Origin: Pseudovibrio axinellae
GTDB taxonomy: Bacteria; Pseudomonadota; Alphaproteobacteria; Rhizobiales; Stappiaceae
Assembly (NCBI RefSeq): GCF_900110875.1
Contig: NZ_FOFM01000012.1
Coordinates: forward strand, 43,950 to 107,949
Length of the DNA: 64,000 bases
Reading direction: 5' to 3'
Shown: positions 7,419 to 15,875 of the stretch, piece after piece
Layout of the letters: each line of letters begins with the position of its first letter
How positions within the stretch are numbered: the first letter of the stretch is position 1
The notes under the pieces: generated by a model
The model's database searches: none
What the model was told of the DNA's origin: nothing
The model's input: the letters and a program-made list of their open reading frames with translations, nothing else
Position numbers and translations under genes: made by a program

Positions 7419-9034
7419 TGTGCGGCCTCCTGCTCAAGAATGCCGATTGTGCGGTTCATGGCCTTTATCACCTGATCACCGTCATAGCTTTCCCAACGCG
7501 CGGCGACGTGCTGGTCGGGACGCATCAGATAAACAGCGGAATCTTTCTCTCCAAGATAACGGGCTTTCATCTCGTCATTGGCTTCCACGCGCAGAGCAGA
7601 AATCGTTATGCCATTCACTTCTACAGTGTCTGGCACATCTGCATTCACGGCCAGCAGCTGGAACGAGTTGCCGAGCTGGTCAAGCAAGTACCCATTTGCA
7701 GTTGGAGCATCACTCGCCGGAGACCCCGGACGAGAACGTGCTGGCATACCCGCGGTGTCTGGGCTGTTAAGCGAGGAACCGTCATATGTTGCAGGAACAG
7801 ATAGGCGACCGGAGTTGACCAGAGGACGGGCAAACTCGACTTGCTCGGAAAGGTCCAGCACGGCATCGCGAAATACACGGCTGATAGCCGACTTAGGCGT
7901 GATGAAGTCAGTGGCTCGGGAGGAGTTCATAATGTTCTCTTCCGCAGCATAAATGCGCTCTTCATCATAGCTGTCCAGCAAGTTCACCGGGGCTTTGCCG
8001 TCCATGACAAGCTTCAGTTTCCAGATCAAATTGTCTGTGTCTTGCAGGCCGGAGTTTGCACCACGCGCACCGAAGGGTGATACCTGATGGGCGCTATCGC
8101 CAGCAAAGATCACACGTCCTTTACGGAACTGTTCCATACGGCGGCACTGGAAAGTGTAGATGGAAACCCACTCAAGCTCGAATTTCACGTCCTCGCCAAG
8201 CATGGCTTTGAGGCGTGGAATGACGTTCTCAGGCTTCTTCTCTGCTTCCTTATCTATATCCCAGCCAAGCTGAAGATCGATGCGCCATACATTGTCTGGC
8301 TGTTTGTGCAAAAGAGCGGACTGCCCGCGGTTGAATGGTGGATCAAACCAGAACCAACGCTCCGTTGGGAAGTCAGCATCCATGATCACATCTGCAATCA
8401 GGAAGTTGTCTTCAAACACGCGGCCTACAAAGTCCAGACCCATCATGGAACGAATTGGAGAAGCAGCACCGTCACAAGCGATCGCCCAGTCAGCCTCAAC
8501 AATGTAGTTGCCTTCGGGTGTTTCCAGCTCAACAGTTGCAACGTCACTGCTCTGATCTACGCTGACAACCTTATTGTTGCCGCGGATCTCGATTGGCTTG
8601 CCCTGTGCCTGAAGCTCTTTGACCCGGTCAACCAGATACTCCTCAAAGTAATACTGTTGCAGGTTGATGAAGGCGGGGCGCTTGTGACCATCTTCCGGCA
8701 ATAGATCGAACTGATAGACCTGACGCTCGTCGAAGAACACCTTGCCCACATGCCACTGAACGCCTTTGTCGACAAACTGGTCACCGCAGCCAATGCGGTC
8801 GAGAATTTCCAGAGGGCGCTTGGCATAACAAACCGCGCGCGAACCCCAGCTCACCTTGTCGTTGTCATCGACGACGACAACCTCAATATCCTGCATGGCC
8901 AGTTCAATTGCTGCGGCAAGGCCAATCGGGCCTGCTCCCGCCACAACAACCTTATGGCGCACTGCCTTTTCCGCATCCTGATCCGGCGAGCGGACATATG
9001 GATAAAGCGGAACTTCGAAAATCTTTTTCGTCAT
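7415..9034 (-). CDS. FAD-dependent aromatic hydroxylase (MhpA/MhaA-like)
   Basis: A 539-residue class A flavoprotein hydroxylase. It has the FAD motif GAGPIG (residues 33-38) and, in the middle, GDSAHQVSPFGARGANSGLQD, the second FAD-contact motif. The C-terminus carries the thioredoxin-like tail common in the MhpA/PheA group. Such enzymes add oxygen to a phenolic ring using NAD(P)H and O2. With fumarylacetoacetase and maleylacetoacetate isomerase nearby, para-hydroxylation of a 3-hydroxyphenylacetate-type acid to homogentisate (or 3-hydroxybenzoate to gentisate) is the simplest reading. It starts with ATG preceded by GGGAGG and is the first gene of the operon continuing into DUF2783, VOC and dctPQM. 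Confidence 0.85.
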   Translation of the reverse strand: MTKKIFEVPLYPYVRSPDQDAEKAVRHKVVVAGAGPIGLAAAIELAMQDIEVVVVDDNDKVSWGSRAVCYAKRPLEILDRIGCGDQFVDKGVQWHVGKVFFDERQVYQFDLLPEDGHKRPAFINLQQYYFEEYLVDRVKELQAQGKPIEIRGNNKVVSVDQSSDVATVELETPEGNYIVEADWAIACDGAASPIRSMMGLDFVGRVFEDNFLIADVIMDADFPTERWFWFDPPFNRGQSALLHKQPDNVWRIDLQLGWDIDKEAEKKPENVIPRLKAMLGEDVKFELEWVSIYTFQCRRMEQFRKGRVIFAGDSAHQVSPFGARGANSGLQDTDNLIWKLKLVMDGKAPVNLLDSYDEERIYAAEENIMNSSRATDFITPKSAISRVFRDAVLDLSEQVEFARPLVNSGRLSVPATYDGSSLNSPDTAGMPARSRPGSPASDAPTANGYLLDQLGNSFQLLAVNADVPDTVEVNGITISALRVEANDEMKARYLGEKDSAVYLMRPDQHVAARWESYDGDQVIKAMNRTIGILEQEAAQ

Positions 9035-9465
9035 ACGCTGCCTCCCAGCAAGTGTGATGCATCAGCCAGCATCCGGCAAAACATCAATCAACTTTGGTGA
9101 GCCAGCTGGAACAATCGTTCCATCCGGCGCTCTAACGCATATGGGGCGGCTTTCGCCTGCGGTATTGAAGGTGGAAGGAAGTCTGCAATATCTGGTGTTT
9201 AAAAAAACATCACAAACGCTGCGTTTAGAGAGACAAGGGTCTAAGCAATAGCTCTGTGCGAGTATCTTGTAATTTTTGGGAACCTCAATCCTCAGAGGCA
9301 AAACCCAAATTCTGTAATTGCCTGACGTCTTTCTTTAGAACTTCCACCTCTATTAAGGTTGAACTTAAAGAGCACTATCCCTTTCAGGATAAGGATGATG
9401 AGGTCGGCTACTGCAAAACTAGCGCGGAGCAAGCAAATCGCGACCTCACTTCCTACTCATTCACA
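9035..9465. other. intergenic region upstream of the hydroxylase operon
   Basis: About 430 bases between two co-oriented minus-strand transcription units, presumably carrying the promoter of the hydroxylase operon. No convincing ORF, RNA gene or clear copy of the ATAGTTTCA box of the fahA-marR interval was found. Confidence 0.5.
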
Positions 9466-10422
9466 TTAGCCCTGCAACGATGCCCACATTTCTTGGTCAC
9501 GCTCTGCAGTCCAGATACGGGGTGTGTCGATGCCGCGGGCCTCATCAAAAGCGCGGGCGACATTGAACGGTAGGCAATGCTCATAAATTGCGTAGTCAGC
9601 GAATTTCGGATCGCATTCTGCGCGCACGGCATCCCATGCTTCTTTCAGCGTGCCGCCTCGTACTGCGACGCGGGCGGCTGGTTTATAGGTGCTTTCAACA
9701 AAGTCACGGGTGCTTTCAATGGCTTTGTTGACCATTTCCTGACCCACAAGCGCATCACCACGGCCCGGTGCAATTGCATCTGGAGCGAAGGCCTTGATGG
9801 CATCCAGTGTGGTGCCCCAGTCATTGAAGTGACCATCACCGCAGTAACAAGCGGAGTTGTACTCAACCGTGTCACCGGTGAACATCACGCCTTCATCAGG
9901 AACCCACGCAACAATGTCGCCTGCAGTGTGGGCACGGCCCAGATGCATCAGCTCAACCTTGCGCTTGCCCATGTTAATGGTCATGCGGTCTTTAAAGGTC
10001 ATGGTTGGCCAGGTCAGGCCCGGAATAGAGTCAGCGGCATCAAACAGACGCGGGAAGCGGCCATACTCAGAGTCCCAGTCTTCCTGACCGCGCTCATAGA
10101 TCATGCCCTCACACTTTTCAGAGGCAATGATTTCAGAGGCACCATAGCCCGATGCCCCCAGCACGCGTACAGCATGGTAGTGAGACAGGGTTACGTACTT
10201 GATAGGCTTGTCAGTCACTTCGCGAATTTTATCAACCACGAGCTGGGCCATGACAGGCGTTGCCTGCGCATCAACCACCATGACGCTGTCATCACCAATT
10301 ATAACGCCGGTGTTCGGATCGCCCTCAGCGGTGAACGCGTAAAGATCGCGTCCAACTTCAGTGAAAGAGATCTTTTTGGCTTCCATGTCGCCACTTGATG
10401 CAAATGCTTTAGCCATCGTCAT
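9466..10422 (-). CDS. MBL-fold hydrolase-like protein with degenerate metal motif
   Basis: A 318-residue metallo-beta-lactamase-fold protein. The canonical HxHxDH motif reads HYHAVR (residues 81-86), so His81 and His83 are kept but the second-site Asp and His are Val85 and Arg86. GRAHTAGD supplies His165 and FTGDT supplies Asp184. This could bind one metal but not the usual pair. It is the second gene after fahA (9 bp gap) and so belongs to the ring-fission block. It may be a lactonase/thioesterase variant or a one-metal enzyme; the reaction is unknown. Two starts 6 bp apart (10422, 10416) are both plausible after AGGA. Confidence 0.8.
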   Translation of the reverse strand: MTMAKAFASSGDMEAKKISFTEVGRDLYAFTAEGDPNTGVIIGDDSVMVVDAQATPVMAQLVVDKIREVTDKPIKYVTLSHYHAVRVLGASGYGASEIIASEKCEGMIYERGQEDWDSEYGRFPRLFDAADSIPGLTWPTMTFKDRMTINMGKRKVELMHLGRAHTAGDIVAWVPDEGVMFTGDTVEYNSACYCGDGHFNDWGTTLDAIKAFAPDAIAPGRGDALVGQEMVNKAIESTRDFVESTYKPAARVAVRGGTLKEAWDAVRAECDPKFADYAIYEHCLPFNVARAFDEARGIDTPRIWTAERDQEMWASLQG

Positions 10423-10431
10423 TATCCTAAG

Positions 10432-11700
10432 TTATGCTTTGAAATCTGGAGCTGGCAGAACTTTGCCGGTACATTCGCCAAAGCCGATGCGGAAACCATC
10501 GCCTTGTGCCCAGCCTGTCAGCGTCAAGGCATCACCATCCTCGATGAACGTGCGACTTTCACCACTGTCCAGAGTGATGGGCTCTTTACCGCCCCATGTA
10601 AGTTCCATTAGTGAACCGAATTCGGACTTTCTTACACCGGAAATGGTGCCAGATCCGAGCAGGTCGCCGGTGTTCATTTTGCAGCCGCCAATTGCATGGT
10701 GCGCCAGCTGCTGTGCTGCAGAGTAGTACATGCGGTTGTAGTTGGTGTGGCAGAGCAGTGTCGCTTTATCAGCGCCTTCCGGCTGCATGTAGGCCTGTAG
10801 TTCAATGTCGTAGATCATCGGACCCGGCTCATTGAGGTAAGGCAGAAGCTCTTTTTCACGCTCTGGTGTGCTGGTGCGGAAGGATTCCAACGCTGCCTTC
10901 GTCACAACCCATGGGCTGATGGAAGTTGCAAATGCTTTCGCCTGGAATGGGCCAAGCGGCTGGTATTCCCAGCCCTGAATGTCACGAGCGGACCAGTCGT
11001 TGAGCAGCACGTAACCGAAGATCATATCGTCGGCTTCCTGCACGGTGATTGGTTGCCCCATTTTGCTTGGCGTGCCAACAACAGCACCCATTTCCAGCTC
11101 AATATCGAGGCGAGCGCAGGCTTTGAAAGACGGGACTTGTGCGGTTGGGGCTTTGGTCTGCCCCAACGGGCGCACCACATCAGTGCCGCTGACAACTACG
11201 GTCGAGGCGCGACCATTGTAGCCAATTGGAATGTGCAGCCAGTTCGGAGGTAGCGCATTTTCAGCGCCGCGAAGAATAGTACCGATGTTCATGGCATGCT
11301 GCTTGCCCGCATAAAAGTCGGTGTATTCGGAGACCTTGAAGGGCAGGAACATTTGCGCTGCGCTCATTGGCACCAGTGCTTTTGACTGAAGTGAGGGGTC
11401 GCCGGAAAGTGCCGTATCGCCACCCTGTTTAAAAAGGGATGTTAGCTGGTCGCGCACACTGTCCCAGGCCGCGGCGCCGAGCTCCATGAAGTCATTGAGA
11501 GCCGGTTTATCGAACACAGTGGCAGCTGCACCCGTCTTGAGAAGGCCAGCTGCTTCCAACACAGCCATATCAACAACCATGTCTCCGATCGCAACGCCAC
11601 AGCGTGGCTCTTCACCTGATGTGGCAAACACACCGTAGGGAAGATTCTGGATTGGGAAATAGCAGTGCGGCGCGTTCGCACTCTCGATCCAACTCGTCAT
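10432..11700 (-). CDS. fahA: fumarylacetoacetase
   Basis: Hydrolyses fumarylacetoacetate to fumarate and acetoacetate, the last step of homogentisate and gentisate-type degradation. The 422 residues fit the long eukaryote-like FAH type. It begins with the typical FPIQNLPYGVF N-terminal domain, then EYTDFYAGKQHAMNIG (metal Asp and active His), ELEMGAVVG (metal Glu), and FGYVLLNDWSARDIQGWEYQPLGPF. The start at 11700 (MTSWIES) gives the family N-terminus; the frame opens at 11742. It is divergent from the MarR gene, with operator-like boxes between, and is followed by the MBL gene. Confidence 0.95.
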   Translation of the reverse strand: MTSWIESANAPHCYFPIQNLPYGVFATSGEEPRCGVAIGDMVVDMAVLEAAGLLKTGAAATVFDKPALNDFMELGAAAWDSVRDQLTSLFKQGGDTALSGDPSLQSKALVPMSAAQMFLPFKVSEYTDFYAGKQHAMNIGTILRGAENALPPNWLHIPIGYNGRASTVVVSGTDVVRPLGQTKAPTAQVPSFKACARLDIELEMGAVVGTPSKMGQPITVQEADDMIFGYVLLNDWSARDIQGWEYQPLGPFQAKAFATSISPWVVTKAALESFRTSTPEREKELLPYLNEPGPMIYDIELQAYMQPEGADKATLLCHTNYNRMYYSAAQQLAHHAIGGCKMNTGDLLGSGTISGVRKSEFGSLMELTWGGKEPITLDSGESRTFIEDGDALTLTGWAQGDGFRIGFGECTGKVLPAPDFKA

Positions 11701-11776
11701 AACACATCCTTGGCAATTGAAGATCGCAGCTGAAGCTTGCAAGACTCAGGCGGTCAGTCATAGATTTGAGTTTAGA

Positions 11777-11801
11777 ATAGTTTCACTTGTAACTTTGTCA
11801 A
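11777..11801 (-). promoter_or_regulatory. fahA promoter with MarR operator-like box
   Basis: Read toward fahA, TTGACA (bases 11801 down to 11796) could be a -35, with TATTCT-like sequence about 16 bp on. The spacer contains the box ATAGTTTCA (11777-11785, plus-strand reading) paired with an imperfect second half TGTAACTTT (11788-11796). The same box recurs twice before marR. A regulator bound here would block the fahA promoter. Confidence 0.5.
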
Positions 11802-11922
11802 TAGCATTTTCTAAAGCGAACGGTTCTTGCCAGGCGAGGAAGCCACATAAAATACCGGAATATGGCTGAAATTAGCGCTCTATACTACTTTCGCATATAT
11901 ATCACCAAGTCAAGATTCGGCC

Positions 11923-11987
11923 TTGACATATAGTTTCAAATGATACTATTAGAGGGAATATATAAATTTTTGACTACAATAGTTTCA
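11923..11987 (+). promoter_or_regulatory. marR promoter with operator-like palindrome
   Basis: TTGACA at 11923-11928 with TATTAG-like sequence 18 bp on is a plausible promoter for the MarR gene. Within it lies a 20-bp near-palindrome (11930-11949), ATAGTTTCA-AA-TGATACTAT, with a single mismatch between arms. A third ATAGTTTCA half is at 11979-11987. Position and symmetry fit autorepression by the divergently encoded MarR protein. Confidence 0.55.
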
Positions 11988-12007
11988 TCCTAAACCAACG
12001 AGTCTCA

Positions 12008-12517
12008 ATGATGGCGATACCGACGAACACGACAGACAGGGATGATTTCCAGCTCGGAGCATTCTTTCCCTATAAGGTTCGTGTTTTTGGCACAGCCGTA
12101 AGTGCGGCGGTTTCAAGTGTTTATCGCGAGCGGTATGGTCTGAGCGTTTCTGAATGGCGCACGATGGCCATCCTCGGTCGCAATCAGGCGCTGTCAGCCT
12201 CCGAAATTGTTGAGCGCTCGAGCATGGATAAAGTGAATGTCAGTCGTGCGGTGCAATCGCTTCGCAAAAAGGAGCTTCTGCGCCGGGATATTGACGGAGA
12301 GGATCGTAGAAAATCCGTTCTGCGTTTGACAGCTGAAGGCCTGCGCATCTTTTACGATGTCATTCCATTGGTTCGTGACGTTGAAGCCGCCCTGACAGCC
12401 AATTTGAGTGAGGAGGAGCAAACGCTGCTTATGACCCTCATGGAAAAGGTTCAACATAACGCTGAAGCCTTGGTTGGTGAGTTGGGTGCGAACACACAAG
12501 ACAATGAACCAAACTGA
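12008..12517 (+). CDS. MarR family transcriptional regulator
   Basis: A 169-residue winged-helix dimeric regulator. The recognition region is visible as LSASEIVERSSMDKVNVSRAVQSLRKKELLRRD followed by the wing DGEDRRKSVLRLTAEG, as in MarR proteins. It is divergent from fahA and followed 30 bp later by maiA, so it should control the ring-fission genes and release DNA when a pathway intermediate binds. Boxes ATAGTTTCA in the 307-bp divergent region are its likely sites. Start is the first of two adjacent ATGs. Confidence 0.9.
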   Translation: MMAIPTNTTDRDDFQLGAFFPYKVRVFGTAVSAAVSSVYRERYGLSVSEWRTMAILGRNQALSASEIVERSSMDKVNVSRAVQSLRKKELLRRDIDGEDRRKSVLRLTAEGLRIFYDVIPLVRDVEAALTANLSEEEQTLLMTLMEKVQHNAEALVGELGANTQDNEPN

Positions 12518-12547
12518 CAGAACCGTGCTCAGGGGGGCGCCGATACC

Positions 12548-13183
12548 ATGTCCAATATAACGCTTTATGATTACTGGCGCTCATCGGCAAGCTATCGGGT
12601 GCGTATTGCGCTGAACCTGAAAAGCCTGAGTTATGAGAGTGTGACTGTCAATCTATTGAAGGGCGACCAAAAAGGGGGCGAGAATTTAAAGCGTAACCCA
12701 CAAGGATTCGTACCTTCCCTGGATATCGATGGCGACATGTTAACTCAGTCTCTTGCGATCATTGAATATCTGGATGAGCTCCACCCTACCCCGGCTTTGA
12801 TGCCTGCAACTGCGCGAGAGCGAGCCCGTGTGCGCATCCTTTCCCATGCTATTGCGATGGACATTCATCCAGTGTGTAATCTGGGTATCGTGCAAAGGAT
12901 TGTAGAGCTCAGCGGGGGCGATGAAAGCGTGAAAGTGTGCTGGATGCGCGAGTTTATCAGCAAGGGGCTTAATGCTTTTGAGGAGCTTTTGGCAGATGGG
13001 CAAAGCGGTAAATTCTGTCACGGAGATCAGGTCTCTATGGCAGATTTGTGCCTTGTCCCGCAGGTTTATAACAGCGACCGCTGGGGCGCAGACCGCTCTC
13101 ACCTCACCCGCATCAACGCCATATGTGCAGAGACTGAAAAACTGGCAGCTTTTAAAGACGCTGCGCCCAGTCAAGACGTTTAA
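12548..13183 (+). CDS. maiA: maleylacetoacetate isomerase (zeta-class GST)
   Basis: Isomerises maleylacetoacetate to fumarylacetoacetate using glutathione. It is 211 residues, the normal length. The zeta-class signature SSASYRVRIALNLK lies at about residues 12-25; its serines activate the glutathione thiol. A standard GST N-domain (NPQGFVPSL, QSLAIIEYLDE) and a helical C-domain follow. The neighbouring fahA uses its product. Maleylpyruvate isomerase would be the alternative in a gentisate pathway; the long FAH type nearby favours maleylacetoacetate. Confidence 0.93.
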   Translation: MSNITLYDYWRSSASYRVRIALNLKSLSYESVTVNLLKGDQKGGENLKRNPQGFVPSLDIDGDMLTQSLAIIEYLDELHPTPALMPATARERARVRILSHAIAMDIHPVCNLGIVQRIVELSGGDESVKVCWMREFISKGLNAFEELLADGQSGKFCHGDQVSMADLCLVPQVYNSDRWGADRSHLTRINAICAETEKLAAFKDAAPSQDV

Positions 13184-13232
13184 GATTTAACCCGGGATTT
13201 CATTTCAACATCTTGAGCAGCCCTATCGAACG

Positions 13233-13269
13233 AAAAGCCCCGCAACGGATCTCCGCTGCGGGGCTTTTT
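13233..13269. terminator. bidirectional terminator between maiA and the alcohol dehydrogenase gene
   Basis: GC-rich stem AAAGCCCCGCA / TGCGGGGCTTT with an inner CGGA/TCCG extension, an A run before it and T5 after it. It serves both convergent genes. Confidence 0.88.
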
Positions 13270-13287
13270 AATGAATGAGTAGTTGGG

Positions 13288-14451
13288 TTAAGCGCTTACC
13301 GGTTCGCCGATCACTTCAATAAGCAAAGCTCTTGCAGCTTCATGCGTTAATGCGATCGGGTTGCCACCAGCACTTGGGTCTTTGATTGCCTCTGCTGCCA
13401 GCACATCAACCTTGTCTGTTCCGACCCCAAGAGCGCTCAGATTTTGCGGAACACCCATGTCTTCCCGCATTTTCATTACGAACTCGTAGAAGCCATCAAA
13501 ACCGCCGCTGATGCCAAGGTAAGCGGCCAGCATCTCAATGCGCTCTTCTACGGCTGACCGGTTGAACTTCAGCACTGCTGGCATGATCACAGCGTTGGTC
13601 ATGCCGTGATGGGTGTTGTAAACCGCGCCCACCGGGTGCGCCAGAGCGTGAATGCCACCAAGGCCCTTTTGGAATGCAACCGCACCCATGGCTGCTGCAC
13701 TCATCATGTGGCCGCGCGCTTCAATATCGTTTGGATCAGCAAACACCCTTGGCAGGTTGTCTTTGACCAAACGCATACCTTCCAGCGCAATGCCCTGTGA
13801 CATTGGGTGGTAGTGAGGTGAACAGAAAGCCTCTAGGGAATGGACAAACGCGTCGATGCCCGTTCCCACAGTGATCATCTGTGGCATGCCCACGGTCAGC
13901 TCAGGATCACAGATCACAACACTTGGCAGGATCTTCGGATGGAAGATGATTTTCTTCACATGGGTTTGTGAGTTGGTCAACACGCTCGCACGGCCCACTT
14001 CAGAGCCCGTTCCTGCTGTTGTTGGAATGGCGATATTTGGGTAGATCGCGTCTGCGTCGGCGCGGGTCCACCAGTCTCCGATATCTTCAAAGTCCCAAAC
14101 GGAACGAGTTTGCCCAGCCTGAAAGGCAATCAACTTTCCAAGGTCCAGACCTGAGCCGCCGCCAAACGCAATCACACCGTCATGATCACCGGCTTTGAAG
14201 GCTGCCACACCTGCTTCCAGATTGATTTCGCTTGGGTTTGGGTCGACATCGGAGAAAAGGCCACGACCAAGGCCAGCAGCTTCCATAATGTCGAGCGTGC
14301 TGGATGTGATTGGCAGATTGGCAAGGCCTTTATCTGTCACGAGCAACGGCTTTTTCATACCAGCAGCTGTACATGCTTCTGCCAGTTCCTTAATGCGGCC
14401 TGCACCAAAGCGAATGGCGGTCGGGTAGCTCCAGTTTGCTATCAGCGTCAT
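13288..14451 (-). CDS. iron-containing alcohol dehydrogenase
   Basis: A 387-residue group III (Fe-type) NAD-dependent dehydrogenase. The nucleotide-binding stretch is FGGGSGLDLGKLIAF. The metal site is GIDAFVHSLEAF plus ALAHPVGAVYNTHHG, giving the usual Asp and three His ligands. It ends an operon running from the N-formylglutamate amidohydrolase-like gene through a TRAP transporter, a glutamine-synthetase-like ligase and an aldehyde dehydrogenase; the last is only 5 bp upstream. Oxidation of a hydroxyl group to an aldehyde that the ALDH completes is the simplest role. The substrate, perhaps a gamma-glutamylated amino alcohol, is inferred. Confidence 0.9.
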   Translation of the reverse strand: MTLIANWSYPTAIRFGAGRIKELAEACTAAGMKKPLLVTDKGLANLPITSSTLDIMEAAGLGRGLFSDVDPNPSEINLEAGVAAFKAGDHDGVIAFGGGSGLDLGKLIAFQAGQTRSVWDFEDIGDWWTRADADAIYPNIAIPTTAGTGSEVGRASVLTNSQTHVKKIIFHPKILPSVVICDPELTVGMPQMITVGTGIDAFVHSLEAFCSPHYHPMSQGIALEGMRLVKDNLPRVFADPNDIEARGHMMSAAAMGAVAFQKGLGGIHALAHPVGAVYNTHHGMTNAVIMPAVLKFNRSAVEERIEMLAAYLGISGGFDGFYEFVMKMREDMGVPQNLSALGVGTDKVDVLAAEAIKDPSAGGNPIALTHEAARALLIEVIGEPVSA

Positions 14452-14456
14452 GGTTC

Positions 14457-15839
14457 TTATGCCTTTTTAAGATGATAGGATTTGGGACGGGTCAGGTTTT
14501 GGTAGCCGATTTCTGAAAGAGCTCCGCCGCGACCTGTATCTTTGCAACCAGTCCAGCACAAAGCAGGGTCCAGATAGTCAGCGCGGTTCATAAACACAGT
14601 TCCAGTTTCAACCTGCGCACCGATTTTTGCCGCACGCGCCGGATCTTGCGTCCAAAGAGAAGCCGTCAATCCGTAGTGGCTGTCGTTCATCAGGGAGATA
14701 GCCTGTTCGTCGCTCTCAGCCTTCATAATACCGACCACAGGACCAAAACTCTCTTCACGCATCACATCCATTTCATGCGTGACATTGGTCAGGATCTGAG
14801 GCGCAAGATAGGCCCCGCCGTCGTCTTCTGGGAACAGAGCTGTATCGATTTGCGCTACTGCGCCGGAGGCCTGTGCATCAGCGACCTGCTTGCGCACAAT
14901 CTCAGCAAAGCGAACGTTCGCCATTGGCCCAATGGTTGTTTTCTCATCCAGTGGGTTACCCAGCTTATAACTGGAAACAATCTCAACGGCTTTCTTCACA
15001 AAGGCATCGTATTTGGAAGAATGCACGTAGATCCGTTCAATCCCGCAACAGCATTGGCCAGAGTTGAACATGGCACCATCAATGAGTGTTTCTGCCGCTG
15101 CATCAACATCTGCATCATCCATCACGTAACCTGGGTCTTTACCGCCAAGCTCAAGGCCAAGGCCCGTGAAAGTGCCTGCTGCGGCAATTTCCATAGCGCG
15201 GCCCCCACCAACGGAACCCGTAAAGTTCACAAAGCCGAAGTGACGCCCTGCAATCAGGTGAGATGTTGTTTCATGGTCCAGGAACAGGTTTTGGAATACC
15301 TCTTCTGGCACGCCGGCCTGGGCAAAGGCTGCGGCGAGGCGCTCTCCAACCAAAAGGGTCTGGGTTGCGTGTTTTAAGATAACAGCGTTGCCTGCAATCA
15401 ATGCAGGTGCAACGGTGTTGATCGCGGTCATGTACGGATAGTTCCACGGTGCAATGACAAGAATAACGCCGTGGGGTTCCTTCTCGATGCGACGTTCGAA
15501 ATTGTCGCTTTCCTCAACCACGATGGGTTTAAGGCTTTGTGCTGCAATTTCAGCCATGTGAGATGCGCGCTCGTTAAAGCCGCCAAACTCGCCACCATAC
15601 CGGACAGGGCGTCCCATCATATGTGCCAGTTCAGGTACAATCTCGTCGTTTTGTTCACCAATCTTGGCAACACCAGCCATCACCAGCTTGATACGCTCCT
15701 CCAACGGGCGGGCAGCCCATTGCTTTTGAGCGGATTTAGCCTTGGCAATTACAGCTTCTGCTTGTTTTTGGTTTGCCACCGGACGCTCTGCAAAGACAGA
15801 ACCGTCAATAGGCGAAATACATTTTAGTGTCTTAATCAT
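14457..15839 (-). CDS. aldehyde dehydrogenase family protein
   Basis: About 460 residues, NAD(P)-dependent aldehyde oxidation. Hallmarks are APWNYP (substrate and cofactor pocket), ELGGKDPGYV with the general-base Glu, and NSGQCCCGIERIY with the catalytic Cys. The enzyme is slightly short at the N-terminus, as in the succinate-semialdehyde dehydrogenase-like YneI group. I chose the start MIKTLKC at 15839; the frame extends 18 bp further. It lies between the GS-like gene and the Fe-dependent alcohol dehydrogenase and probably takes that enzyme's aldehyde. Confidence 0.9.
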   Translation of the reverse strand: MIKTLKCISPIDGSVFAERPVANQKQAEAVIAKAKSAQKQWAARPLEERIKLVMAGVAKIGEQNDEIVPELAHMMGRPVRYGGEFGGFNERASHMAEIAAQSLKPIVVEESDNFERRIEKEPHGVILVIAPWNYPYMTAINTVAPALIAGNAVILKHATQTLLVGERLAAAFAQAGVPEEVFQNLFLDHETTSHLIAGRHFGFVNFTGSVGGGRAMEIAAAGTFTGLGLELGGKDPGYVMDDADVDAAAETLIDGAMFNSGQCCCGIERIYVHSSKYDAFVKKAVEIVSSYKLGNPLDEKTTIGPMANVRFAEIVRKQVADAQASGAVAQIDTALFPEDDGGAYLAPQILTNVTHEMDVMREESFGPVVGIMKAESDEQAISLMNDSHYGLTASLWTQDPARAAKIGAQVETGTVFMNRADYLDPALCWTGCKDTGRGGALSEIGYQNLTRPKSYHLKKA

Positions 15840-15875
15840 GGTCAACTCATCAATCACAGCACAAGGCTATCAACA

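Noticed and set aside
8087..8704. 205-codon frame antisense to the flavin hydroxylase
   Set aside because: Shadow of a clear gene; no domain or ribosome site.
14646..15377. 243-codon frame antisense to the aldehyde dehydrogenase
   Set aside because: It overlaps a clear enzyme gene and has Cys/His-rich meaningless sequence.
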